From JAVEYA01 sp034003745 (GTDB lineage: Bacteria > Bacillota > Peptococcia > DRI-13 > PHAD01), in NCBI GenBank assembly GCA_034003745.1, contig JAVEYA010000038.1:1-19674 (forward strand): DNA of 19,674 nt, read 5' to 3'. The position numbers and the translations under genes were made by a program. Positions 7,166 to 14,155 of the stretch are shown piece by piece. A model generated the notes under the pieces. The model was given only the letters and a program-made list of their open reading frames with translations. It was not told the DNA's origin and made no database searches. Every line of letters begins with the position of its first letter. Position 1 is the stretch's first letter.

Positions 7166-8256
7166 GATACTGCTCCTTCCAATCTTTTTTGACGGCGCTG
7201 GAACAACAAATCCACAAACGCTTCCAGCCTGGTCTGCATTCCGGCCTTCCCGGTCTGCTCATCCAGAAAGATGGTCAGCACCGGAATATTATAATCGCGG
7301 CTGACCTGGGTCAAAATACCTTTGGCCACAATTTCCGGAATACAGGAGAAAGGCGCCAGCTGGATGACCCCGTCATACCCGTGCTTAGAATGCAGGATAG
7401 TCTCTCCCACCGAGAGGATGCCGTGCCCGCCGATCATCTGGTCCAGATACGGCTTGGCGGCCTGGATGGCGGCCCGCTCATTATGGGTCTGGCCGGTCGT
7501 CTCCGTCCACCATTCGCTCAAATGGATGCCCCGTTTGGAATATACGCCCATCTCCCCCAGCGTGGCCTGGATATCCAGGTTGGCAAAGGGCTCGATCTGT
7601 ACATAGATTTCCCCGACGATGCCGATTTTCAAGGGTTTGCGGTTGGGATCCCGGGGAATAGCCTGCAGCAGCTGAACACATGCTTCCTTGACTTCCGCGA
7701 TTTGGGCTCTGGTCCTGGCCTGATCCATCATTTGCAGGCAGGCGTCGTATTTCTTGCTGGTGAGTCCTTTTTCCATTTCATAGGGTCGGATCTGGTGCGC
7801 CAGTATTTCGATCTCATCCAGCGCCATCAGTTTATCCCAGATGGCCCGGTAAACCTTGATCAAGGTAAACCAGGAAGATTTGCCCGTATTTAAAAGGTAA
7901 TTCAAATTGCCGATAAATTCTTTAAAGCCCATTTTTATCGAGTCAAAAATCATTACTTTGGTGGTGTAACCCAATTCCTCAATGATTTTTTGGTGGATGA
8001 CGCCGTAATAGCCGGCGCGGCAGGGACCGTGCCCCCCGGAGGAGATAATCAGTTCCGCGCCTTTTTCGATGGCCTCCAGATAGGTTCCCATCAGAATCTT
8101 AAAAGGGATGCAGGCGAATTCCGGGGAGTGCGCCGTGCCCAAAGTCATTGTGCGGGCGCTGGGCATAGGCGGAACAATCGCTTCATGCCCCAGGTCCTCC
8201 AATAACTGCTTGAAGGCTAGATAGGAGTTCCCCATGATCGGAAATGATACTTTCAT
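7162..8256 (-). CDS. HgdB-like acyl-CoA dehydratase-related protein (second paralogue)
   Basis: The product is a 364-residue relative of 2-hydroxyacyl-CoA dehydratase components, often annotated as CoA-protein activase or DUF2229. It carries the cysteine blocks FACIPFKILMG, GGHGPCRAGYYG and FSCIPEIV, which align with those of the gene at 5020-6096 and are likely cluster ligands. The C-terminal segment TIFLDEQTGKAGMQTRLEAF matches the LDEHTGEAGILTRIEAF segment of the upstream gene, showing common ancestry. Its start overlaps the preceding stop codon (ATGA), and a GGAGGCGTAAAGG site precedes it. It also overlaps the following activase gene by ATGA. The tight coupling implies fixed stoichiometry with the activase. 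The substrate is unknown; acyl-CoA dehydration or small-molecule reduction by a double-cubane-type enzyme are both possible. Confidence 0.85.
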   Translation of the reverse strand: MKVSFPIMGNSYLAFKQLLEDLGHEAIVPPMPSARTMTLGTAHSPEFACIPFKILMGTYLEAIEKGAELIISSGGHGPCRAGYYGVIHQKIIEELGYTTKVMIFDSIKMGFKEFIGNLNYLLNTGKSSWFTLIKVYRAIWDKLMALDEIEILAHQIRPYEMEKGLTSKKYDACLQMMDQARTRAQIAEVKEACVQLLQAIPRDPNRKPLKIGIVGEIYVQIEPFANLDIQATLGEMGVYSKRGIHLSEWWTETTGQTHNERAAIQAAKPYLDQMIGGHGILSVGETILHSKHGYDGVIQLAPFSCIPEIVAKGILTQVSRDYNIPVLTIFLDEQTGKAGMQTRLEAFVDLLFQRRQKRLEGAVS

Positions 8257-9251
8257 CCTTTACGCCTCCGTAGTTTCAGCATATCGACAAATGCTTCGAT
8301 GCGGGTAAGAATACCGGCTTCTCCGGTATGCTCGTCGAGGGAAAGGGTCAAAAAGGGGACCCGTCCGTAATTTTTGGCTTCCAGTTCCATCAGTTTATCC
8401 ACCATCGCATCCGGCCCGCAGCCGAAAGCAGTCACATGGACGATACCGTCTACTTTTTTCTCATTTAAGTAATAGTAGGTTCCCCGCATGGTCCGGTTGG
8501 AAAAATGCCAGAACAAATGCTTGATAAACTTATCCCCCTGGGCTTCCAGCCTTTTTGGCGGGATCATTTCCACCGTCCAGGGACGCACGCCCATATCGGC
8601 CAGTCTTTCAAACAAACCCACATTGACAAAAGAATCATAAATCAAATAAGGATAGCCCAAAATAGCCAGATTGATTTCCGGCTCGGGTAAAGCCGCTTTC
8701 AGGGGAGCTACCGCACCGGTCACGGCAACTTCCATGGCCGCGGGCGGCGAATAGCCCTCCGCCAAGCCGGCAATATATTTTTCCTGGACTCTTTTGGCTT
8801 TGCGATACGCCTGCCAGACTTTAAAGCCATAAACGTCCAGCTTTTGCGCCACCTTTTTGCATAACCGCCATTCCGCAAAGCGCCCTTTGGCCAAATCCAC
8901 TTTCTCGTCAATAATTCGGGGTAAACCGTCGATGGAATTCCGGATCATATCCGGCAGACCCAAAAATTTCGGGCAGAACGTTTCCGCGTCAAGTTTGCGG
9001 ACGCTGACCATACGCGGTAAAAACAAGACGTCGACCTTATCTTTCAGCTCGGCCACATGGCCGTGATACAGCTTGATCGGCAGACAGGCGTCGTTAACCG
9101 CTTCCTTCACCCCGAGGTCCAGGCTGAATTTGGTTGTCGGCGGCGAAGTGACAATTTCAAAACCCAAACTACTGAAAAAAGAATTCCAGAACGGATAGTA
9201 TAAAAAATAGAATAATGTGCGCGGGAAGCCGATTTTCAGAGCCATCTGCAT
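8253..9251 (-). CDS. HgdB-like/DUF2229 protein (first paralogue)
   Basis: This 332-residue cytoplasmic protein opens with KIGFPRTLFYFLYYPFWNSF, the usual start of the DUF2229 family linked to CoA-dehydratase activases. It has conserved cysteines in NDACLPIKLYHGH, FCPKFLGLPD and FGCGPDAMV. The end segment (LSLDEHTGEAGILTRIEAF) is shared with the next gene. The start ATG has AAGGAGGA five to six bases upstream. It is the first structural gene after the TetR regulator (24-base gap) and is linked to the next gene by an ATGA overlap. Related proteins elsewhere are fused into one very large activase polypeptide; here the parts are separate genes. A role as electron-accepting component or scaffold is inference. 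Confidence 0.85.
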   Translation of the reverse strand: MQMALKIGFPRTLFYFLYYPFWNSFFSSLGFEIVTSPPTTKFSLDLGVKEAVNDACLPIKLYHGHVAELKDKVDVLFLPRMVSVRKLDAETFCPKFLGLPDMIRNSIDGLPRIIDEKVDLAKGRFAEWRLCKKVAQKLDVYGFKVWQAYRKAKRVQEKYIAGLAEGYSPPAAMEVAVTGAVAPLKAALPEPEINLAILGYPYLIYDSFVNVGLFERLADMGVRPWTVEMIPPKRLEAQGDKFIKHLFWHFSNRTMRGTYYYLNEKKVDGIVHVTAFGCGPDAMVDKLMELEAKNYGRVPFLTLSLDEHTGEAGILTRIEAFVDMLKLRRRKG

Positions 9252-9275
9252 GAGTTCCTCCTTAGGCTGGTAATA

Positions 9276-9869
9276 TTATTTCTGCAAAAGACCGTGTAGA
9301 TAGATGTGCATCATTTGGCGGTATAATTCCCGGCTGTCAATATCGGCATAAGCTGATTTTTCTTCCAGATTCTTGGCCAGCGAGCCAATCATCATGATTC
9401 CCGCCAAGCCCAGCAGTATGACTTTGGAAGACGTTTCTTCCTTAATCATCTTCTGCTCTTTCAACTGGTCCAGATAGAAGATCAACGGATGGGCCAGCCG
9501 GGGCAGGAACTTATCGTAATAGTCGCGGCGAATCCGTTCATTGTCCATCAGTTCACTCAACAGTCTTTTAAACAGAGAAAAGTTGTTGTTGATGCTCTCC
9601 GCCTTGTTCAAGACAAAGGAAGTCAGGATATCCTCCGTATCATTGGCGGAATCAAAGCTGATATTGTTGAAAGTCTCTCCGGCGATGCTGGCGATGACCT
9701 CCAGGAAAAGCTCCTCTTTGCTGCTGAAATGCTTGTAGATAACAGGTTCAGTGACTGCACAGGCCTGAGCAATATCCTTCGTCCTGGTAGTATGATACCC
9801 CTTTTCTACGAAAAGCTTTGTCGCCGCCGCTAAGATTTGTTTTCTTCGTTCCTCTTTCGTAAACCGCAA
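9276..9869 (-). CDS. TetR-family transcriptional regulator
   Basis: This 197-residue regulator has the N-terminal TetR helix-turn-helix (ILAAATKLFVEKGYHTTRTKDIAQACAV, then VIYKHFSSKEELFLEVI), followed by an all-helical ligand-binding and dimerisation domain. The N-terminal sequence resembles FadR/AcrR-type members that respond to hydrophobic or acyl-CoA ligands, but the ligand cannot be read from sequence. The start is a TTG with AGGGGATC upstream. It is the first gene of a leftward operon with the HgdB-like proteins and activase, and a clear dyad operator overlaps its own promoter start, so it probably represses the whole operon including itself. Confidence 0.9.
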   Translation of the reverse strand: MRFTKEERRKQILAAATKLFVEKGYHTTRTKDIAQACAVTEPVIYKHFSSKEELFLEVIASIAGETFNNISFDSANDTEDILTSFVLNKAESINNNFSLFKRLLSELMDNERIRRDYYDKFLPRLAHPLIFYLDQLKEQKMIKEETSSKVILLGLAGIMMIGSLAKNLEEKSAYADIDSRELYRQMMHIYLHGLLQK

Positions 9870-9898
9870 ATAGATCCCCTGCCTCTATTATTAACCAT

Positions 9899-9916
9899 GG
9901 TTAGTCTTCACTAACC
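9899..9916. promoter_or_regulatory. putative TetR operator
   Basis: The perfect dyad GGTTAG-TCTTCA-CTAACC covers the predicted transcription start of the tetR operon, just downstream of its -10 box. An adjoining TTAACCATGGTTAG adds a second overlapping dyad on the downstream side. Size, symmetry and placement fit an autoregulatory TetR-type site. Confidence 0.65.
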
Positions 9917-9918
9917 CT

Positions 9919-9947
9919 ATCATAGCATGAATATTTCCCTGTCTCAA
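9919..9947 (-). promoter_or_regulatory. sigma-A promoter of the tetR-activase operon
   Basis: On the minus strand, TTGAGA (9947-9942) and TATGAT (9924-9919) are separated by 17 bases. The predicted start near 9912 falls inside the dyad operator. Confidence 0.6.
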
Positions 9948-10006
9948 GTCAGATGTTTATTACTTTATATGCAAAAATCTTCCTAAATGTTCCTTACTTA
10001 GCGAAT

Positions 10007-10049
10007 TTGGCGCTATCCACTCCGTCTGAGGACGGGTGTCCAGCGCCAA
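10007..10049. other. long GC-rich stem-loop without U-tract
   Basis: TTGGCGCT (10007-10014) pairs perfectly with AGCGCCAA (10042-10049), and an inner CCGTC/GACGG stem closes a short loop, with a mismatched section between. It lies about 40 bases past the aminotransferase stop codon. No T-run follows in either direction, so it is not a standard intrinsic terminator; it may protect the 3-prime end of the aminotransferase RNA or be a dispersed repeat. Confidence 0.5.
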
Positions 10050-10089
10050 TCCAGTCATATCATGTTGGTTTCTGTTCCCTTAGTATATT

Positions 10090-11337
10090 TTAAAGCTTGC
10101 TTAGGACCTCTTTGGTTTTCGCCGCCAGTCCCGGGATCTTCTGCAACGGCAAGGCGCATACAGCAAAACGCAGCCCTTTCTTTAACGGCACCACATAGAT
10201 ATTGTCTTCCATAAGCTGGTTTGCCGCCTCCAGGGGCTTATTCGCCGGCACCGAAATAAAGAATCCGCCGTGATAGGGCATCAGTTCCAGCCCTGTATCC
10301 TTGGCTTCCTGAACAAAGATATCGGCGCGCTTCAAGATCAGTTCGCTTAAGCTTTTTCTCTCCAGGTCGATGCTTTCTCTTAATTCTTTGTTTTTCATCA
10401 CGTCGACCAGGAGTTTCTGTGCTCCCCGCGTACCGTTAGACCAGACACCCCGGGCGGAATAGGAATGGGCCTGCGGGAATTCTTCGGCCACCTCGGCGGA
10501 GGAAGTTACGCCAATCAGCGCGCCGCAGCGCATACCATAAAGCAAAAACGACTTGGACATGGAAAAGGCGATGGTTACCAGGATATTTTCCGGCAGATTG
10601 GCAAAGAGCTGCATAAATTTGCGCGCCTCGTCGCCATTTTTGACATAATCCAGATAAGCGATATCCAAAAGGAGGATAATTTTCTTCTTTTTATCGGCGG
10701 CGCATTCTTTATAGAAATCCAACAGCTGGATCCACTCGTCGAAGCTGACGCTGTGCCCGGTCGGATTATGTCCCGGGGTGTTAAAGACCGTCAGAACGCT
10801 GTCTTGCACTTTGAAGAGCTGAAGAACCTTTTCTTTGACGGGTTCCAGCGTAAAATTATTGTTTTCGTCAAACATGGCGTACGTTTCGACGTCCCGCTGA
10901 TGCTCATTGGCAATGGTTTTATAGGGTCCCCAGAACCAGTCGGGGATGAGCGCCTTTTGTCCTACCTCAATATAATTGAAGAAAGCGTTGCGGATGGCGC
11001 CTGTGCCGCCGGGGGTGGCTACCGCCCGTAAAAAGGCTCCCTGGGGTTTGTATGCGCCAAAGGTATAATCTATAGCAGCCTGCAGGTAGTCCGGCAGACC
11101 GGCAATCGCGGCGTAATTCATCAATTCTTCGTCGGGCAGGCGGCGGTAATAGTCGCTAACGCCTTGAAACGAGGCGAATTTTTCCTCTTCGGTGAAAATA
11201 GCCCCGATCGAACCATTGATCACTTTATCCTGGCCCAGGGTTGCTTTGGCGGCATTGGCTTTACCCAAAATATCAAAGACGACGTCCGGCTCTTTGCCTT
11301 TCCCTACGGCATGAGAAGCGAGCATGCTAAAACTCAT
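10090..11337 (-). CDS. class I aromatic/aspartate-type aminotransferase
   Basis: The product is a 415-residue PLP-dependent aminotransferase of fold type I. Key positions are visible: the NPTG asparagine (N191), the DIAYLDY segment with D225 and Y228, the Schiff-base lysine in SMSKSF (K262), R270 in the phosphate-binding loop, and a late arginine in KKGLRFAVCALP that fits the substrate alpha-carboxylate. The family exchanges amino groups between aspartate or aromatic amino acids and 2-oxoacids. An AGGAGG site lies seven bases before the ATG. It follows the phenylacetate-CoA ligase gene after 96 bases without a terminator, so it probably lies in the same phenylalanine T-box transcript. In that setting the likely reaction is phenylpyruvate to phenylalanine. 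That substrate is inferred from context. Confidence 0.9.
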   Translation of the reverse strand: MSFSMLASHAVGKGKEPDVVFDILGKANAAKATLGQDKVINGSIGAIFTEEEKFASFQGVSDYYRRLPDEELMNYAAIAGLPDYLQAAIDYTFGAYKPQGAFLRAVATPGGTGAIRNAFFNYIEVGQKALIPDWFWGPYKTIANEHQRDVETYAMFDENNNFTLEPVKEKVLQLFKVQDSVLTVFNTPGHNPTGHSVSFDEWIQLLDFYKECAADKKKKIILLLDIAYLDYVKNGDEARKFMQLFANLPENILVTIAFSMSKSFLLYGMRCGALIGVTSSAEVAEEFPQAHSYSARGVWSNGTRGAQKLLVDVMKNKELRESIDLERKSLSELILKRADIFVQEAKDTGLELMPYHGGFFISVPANKPLEAANQLMEDNIYVVPLKKGLRFAVCALPLQKIPGLAAKTKEVLSKL

Positions 11338-11413
11338 ATCATTGCCTCCTTCACTTATCTACAACGAATAATTTTATCACAATAAACTCTTTAAAGCCAT
11401 TCGCTTACAAAGA

Positions 11414-11426
11414 GTATACTGTATAC
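11414..11426. repeat. GTATAC-N-GTATAC dyad between ligase and aminotransferase genes
   Basis: Two GTATAC palindromes separated by one base lie ten bases past the ligase stop codon, in the 96-base gap before the aminotransferase. It could be a protein-binding site for an internal promoter; a TGATAAAAT extended -10-like sequence is present further on in the same gap. No regulator can be assigned. Confidence 0.35.
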
Positions 11427-11433
11427 ATGATTC

Positions 11434-12732
11434 TTAGATTTCTCTTTTATCAACGATACGCTTCGACTTTCCCTCACTGCGCGGAATCGAACGCGGTTCC
11501 ACCAGCTTAATCCGGGAGGAAATTCCTAAAACGCTGTTAATACGCGCGCGCAGGCGACCTTCCAGTTCCTCCAGGCCCCGCACCTTGTCGCTGAAAAGCT
11601 GCGGTGAAATCTCCACCAGGATTTCCAACTCATCCATATCCCGTTGACGGTCGACCACTAGGAGATAATGGGGCGCCGTCTCGCCGAATTCCAGGAGAAC
11701 GCTTTCCACCTGGGACGGGAAGACGTTGACGCCGCGGATAATCAGCATATCGTCGGAGCGACCGCTGATACGCTTCATACGTACATGGGTACGTCCACAG
11801 GCGCAGGGCTCGGGATTGAGCGCGGTAATATCGCGGGTGCGGTAACGGATGATGGGCAGGGCTTCTTTGGTCAAAGAGGTCAGCACCAGCTCACCCTGCT
11901 CACCGTAAGGTAACACTTCCCCAGTTTCCGGGTCGATAATTTCGGCGATGAAATGGTCCTCATAAATATGGGAACCCTCCTGCTCCTTGCATTCCATGGC
12001 TACGCCGGGGCCAAGCACCTCGCTTAGGCCATAGATATCCAAGGCGGTAATCTGCAATTTATCTTCAATTTGTTTACGCATACGTTCGGACCATGGCTCC
12101 GCGCCAAAGATCCCCGCTTTCAGAGGAAGCCGGGCAAAGTCGAGGCCGCGGCTGTGCCCCTCTTCCGCCAGATTTAGGGCATAAGAAGGCGTACAGCATA
12201 AAATGGTGGAGCCGAAATCCTCCATCAACATCAGCTGACGGTCCGTGTTGCCGCCGGAAATCGGCACCACCGCCGCCCCCAGCAGTTCGGCGCCGCCATG
12301 CAGGCCCAAACCACCGGTGAACAGGCCGTAGCCATAAGCGTTCTGCACGATATCGCCTTTGCTGCCACCGGCCATGACAATCGAGCGGGCAATCAGCGAA
12401 GCCCAGGTATGGATGTCGTTCTTGGTATAGCCTACTACCGTAGGCTTCCCCGTGGTGCCGGAAGAGGCATGGACGCGTACGACCTCCTCCATGGGCACGG
12501 CAAACAGGCCAAAGGGATACTGGTCACGCAGATCGGTTTTTTTGGTAAAAGGCAGCTTTTTGAGATCCTCCAGCGTACGGATATCCTCAGGCTTTATTCC
12601 TTTCGCATCAAAGGCCTGGCGATAAAACGGCACTTTTTGATAGACCGTTTCCACCGTATCCTGCAGCCTTTTCAGCTGTAGTTTCTCCAAGTCAGACCGC
12701 GGCATCGTCTCCAAATCCTTTTCATAATACAT
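11434..12732 (-). CDS. paaK: phenylacetate-CoA ligase
   Basis: This 432-residue enzyme of the adenylate-forming superfamily activates phenylacetate (or a related aryl acid) to its CoA thioester with ATP. Landmarks are the P-loop ASSGTTGKPT (89-98), the DIYGLSE motif, YRTRDIT, the hinge region GRSDDMLIIRGVNVFPSQVES, and the C-terminal EGKSKR with the catalytic lysine. A CACGRTH cysteine pair before the hinge is common in PaaK proteins. Length and order are normal. The ATG has AAGGGGGA upstream and lies about 40 bases after a T-box terminator. The T-box specifier reads UUC, so the gene should be switched on by phenylalanine starvation. That suggests use of phenylacetate as a precursor for phenylalanine rather than as a carbon source. 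No paa ring-oxygenase genes are nearby, in line with an anaerobe. Confidence 0.92.
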   Translation of the reverse strand: MYYEKDLETMPRSDLEKLQLKRLQDTVETVYQKVPFYRQAFDAKGIKPEDIRTLEDLKKLPFTKKTDLRDQYPFGLFAVPMEEVVRVHASSGTTGKPTVVGYTKNDIHTWASLIARSIVMAGGSKGDIVQNAYGYGLFTGGLGLHGGAELLGAAVVPISGGNTDRQLMLMEDFGSTILCCTPSYALNLAEEGHSRGLDFARLPLKAGIFGAEPWSERMRKQIEDKLQITALDIYGLSEVLGPGVAMECKEQEGSHIYEDHFIAEIIDPETGEVLPYGEQGELVLTSLTKEALPIIRYRTRDITALNPEPCACGRTHVRMKRISGRSDDMLIIRGVNVFPSQVESVLLEFGETAPHYLLVVDRQRDMDELEILVEISPQLFSDKVRGLEELEGRLRARINSVLGISSRIKLVEPRSIPRSEGKSKRIVDKREI

Positions 12733-12771
12733 GAATCTTATCCCCCTTTACATTCAAACCAACCTGAAAAT

Positions 12772-12806
12772 AAAAAAACCTTTCCATCCCTAAAAGGGAC
12801 GAAAAG
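12772..12806 (-). terminator. T-box leader terminator
   Basis: On the minus strand an 11-bp stem (CTTTTCGTCCC with GGGATGGAAAG, including G-U pairs) and a five-base loop are followed by seven T residues. The left arm overlaps the sequence that would form the antiterminator with the T-box motif, so the two structures exclude each other. Confidence 0.88.
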
Positions 12807-13041
12807 TTATTCTCGCGGTACCACCCTAATTGGCCCCACAGGGCCCTCTCTAAGCTTCCATAACGGCGAAGCGCCCGTCCGGACCTACTTGATAAGTTTC
12901 AATCCGGCAGTTCCGGGGCGAATTCTAATGGTTATACTTTTGGAAACCCTTGCAATCTATGAGGTTTCCTCCCTGAAAAAGCAACGCCCATCTGTTCCCC
13001 TTCATTACTGTTTGCTTGTATTTTTACAGATATAATGATTA
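12772..13041 (-). promoter_or_regulatory. T-box riboswitch, phenylalanine (UUC) specifier
   Basis: The conserved T-box AGGGTGGTACCGCG lies at 12827-12814, followed by the competing terminator. Stem I can be drawn: base CAGT/ACTG, then a kink-turn-like UGA/GGA internal loop, then GGGG (13000-12997) pairing with CCCC (12918-12915), and above it a specifier loop whose 3-prime side reads GAATTCG. By comparison with known leaders, the codon after GAA is the specifier, here TTC at 12922-12920, followed by a purine as expected. That reads phenylalanine. The UGGU bulge would pair with ACCA, fitting the A73 discriminator of tRNA-Phe. The stem III type ACGGGCG...CGCCGTTA segment is also present. Uncharged tRNA-Phe should therefore allow read-through into the phenylacetate-CoA ligase gene. 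The T-box call is firm; the specifier is less certain. Confidence 0.9.
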
Positions 13042-13047
13042 GAAATT

Positions 13048-13076
13048 ATTTTACCAGTATCGGCAAAGAAAATCAA
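13048..13076 (-). promoter_or_regulatory. sigma-A promoter of the T-box transcript
   Basis: On the minus strand, TTGATT (13076-13071) and an extended -10 TGGTAAAAT (TAAAAT at 13053-13048) are spaced by 17 bases. Transcription would start near 13041, about 30 bases before stem I. Confidence 0.7.
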
Positions 13077-13099
13077 TAATTCTTTACAGGTAAAAAGCG

Positions 13100-13169
13100 A
13101 AAAAAGGCGGCAGCAATTGTCGCCGGAGCTGGACGGAATCAGCTAAAAGGCAAAACGGCAACTGCTGCC
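13100..13169 (-). terminator. terminator after the short-chain dehydrogenase gene
   Basis: GGCAGCA and GTTGCCG on one arm pair with CGGCGAC and TGCTGCC on the other, with a three-base bulge and a loop of about 30 bases, followed by a TTTTTT tract (13105-13100). It separates the sigma-54-driven gene from the T-box transcript. Confidence 0.7.
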
Positions 13170-13206
13170 TGACCAGTATGGGGGCTGATTCATAGGTAGC
13201 CAAACG

Positions 13207-13950
13207 CTAAATAATCAACGCTGCGCCGGCTACGGGAAGTTCAACGCCCGAGATATAGGAAGCTGCATCGGAAGCCAGGAAACTGATGGCGTCAGCCTGT
13301 TCTTCCGGCTGGCCCAGGCGGCGCATCGGTATCTTCTTTTCCCAGGTATCCAAAACATGCTCAGGGATTGTTTTCATCATTTCCGTGGCGGTCAATCCCG
13401 GCAGGACCGCATTGACCGTGATATTATATCTGCCCAGTTCCAGGGCCAGCGTTCTCGTCATCCCGATAATGCCGGCTTTTGACGCTGCATAGTTGACCTG
13501 ACCGACATTGCCGTAAGCCGACACTGAAGCCAGGCTGACGATCCTTCCGTATTTACGCGCTTTCATATAGGGAATAACCGCCCTGCACATATTAAAAGCG
13601 CCGGTCAGGTTGGTGTTGATGACCTGATTCCATTGCAGATCCGTCATCTTGTCGCTCATGGCGTCTCTGGTGATCCCCGCATTATTGACCAGAATATCGA
13701 TTTGTCCGCATTCTTTGATGACCAGTTCCGCCAGCTTCTCTACCTGCTGCGGATCGGTGATGTCACAGACGCAGGTCATTACGCTGACCTGTGGCGCCTC
13801 GATACATCCGGCAGCCTCCTGCAGCTGTGCTTCATTGATATCCACCAGGATGATTTTGGCTCCGTCTGCGGCCATTTTTTTAGCCGTGGCCAGTCCGATG
13901 CCCCGCGCGCCTCCGGTGATAATCGCAACTTTATTCTCGAATCTTCCCAC
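13207..13950 (-). CDS. short-chain dehydrogenase/reductase, FabG-like
   Basis: The product is a 247-residue NAD(P)-dependent short-chain dehydrogenase. It shows the cofactor motif TGGARGIG near the N-terminus, NNAG, and the catalytic serine, tyrosine and lysine in SLASVSAYGNVGQVNYAASK. The closest types are 3-oxoacyl-ACP reductase (FabG) and acetoacetyl-CoA reductase, so 3-oxoacyl to 3-hydroxyacyl conversion is likely. The frame is open upstream to 14061, but GTG 13950 is preferred: it follows AGAAGGGAG at the right distance, the protein then begins where the family does, and the further extension would overlie a sigma-54 promoter. It is a single-gene unit with its own terminator, under a perfect -24/-12 promoter. 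This is unusual for a housekeeping FabG and points to a dedicated catabolic or storage role. Confidence 0.9.
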   Translation of the reverse strand: MGRFENKVAIITGGARGIGLATAKKMAADGAKIILVDINEAQLQEAAGCIEAPQVSVMTCVCDITDPQQVEKLAELVIKECGQIDILVNNAGITRDAMSDKMTDLQWNQVINTNLTGAFNMCRAVIPYMKARKYGRIVSLASVSAYGNVGQVNYAASKAGIIGMTRTLALELGRYNITVNAVLPGLTATEMMKTIPEHVLDTWEKKIPMRRLGQPEEQADAISFLASDAASYISGVELPVAGAALII

Positions 13951-14007
13951 TCGACACACTCCCTTCTTTAAAATAAATGCTTGAAGACCCTTCTGCGCAT
14001 TTATTAT

Positions 14008-14023
14008 TGCAAGTTGTGTGCCA
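14008..14023 (-). promoter_or_regulatory. sigma-54 (-24/-12) promoter of the dehydrogenase gene
   Basis: On the minus strand the 16-base sequence TGGCAC-ACAAC-TTGCA matches the full sigma-54 consensus, with GG and GC at correct spacing. The start would be near 13997, giving a leader of about 47 bases to GTG 13950. A sigma-54 activator gene lies directly upstream. Confidence 0.88.
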
Positions 14024-14074
14024 ACATTACGAAACGCGCCGGTTGGGCCATCGCCCTCCAATCAGCCTATCTCT

Positions 14075-14092
14075 TGGTGCAGCAGCGCACCA
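14075..14092. promoter_or_regulatory. putative activator-binding dyad (UAS) for the sigma-54 promoter
   Basis: TGGTGC-AGCAGC-GCACCA is a dyad with perfect six-base arms, centred about 86 bases upstream of the predicted sigma-54 start. That is a typical enhancer position for a Fis-type activator. The same half-sites with the same six-base spacing recur in the stem of the terminator at 14156-14189. Confidence 0.55.
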
Positions 14093-14155
14093 CTTTATTT
14101 TTTCCTGTTCCTTGTCCCCGGTTCCTTTATCCTACAAGGTAGAAGGGGCGCGGCA

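Noticed and set aside
7156..7893. Long plus-strand reading frame opposite the activase and HgdB-like genes
   Set aside because: It lies antisense to well-supported genes with conserved motifs, and its translation shows no recognisable domain and no ribosome binding site.
10007..10049. Hammerhead-like ribozyme suggested by a CTGAGGA stretch
   Set aside because: The rest of the catalytic core and a three-stem arrangement are absent; it is a simple stem-loop.
11434..12732. PaaK as part of an aerobic phenylacetate degradation cluster
   Set aside because: No epoxidase, isomerase or hydrolase genes of that pathway are nearby, and a phenylalanine T-box would give the wrong regulatory logic for catabolism.
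12905..12915. Alternative T-box specifier CTG (Leu) after the second GAA of the stem I 3-prime strand
   Set aside because: That GAA belongs to the kink-turn and base-stem region (GGA plus ACTG pairing with CAGT); the loop directly above the GGGG/CCCC stem contains GAATTC.
13951..14061. Longer start for the short-chain dehydrogenase
   Set aside because: The extension would cover the sigma-54 promoter and the ribosome binding site, and the family begins at the GTG at 13950.
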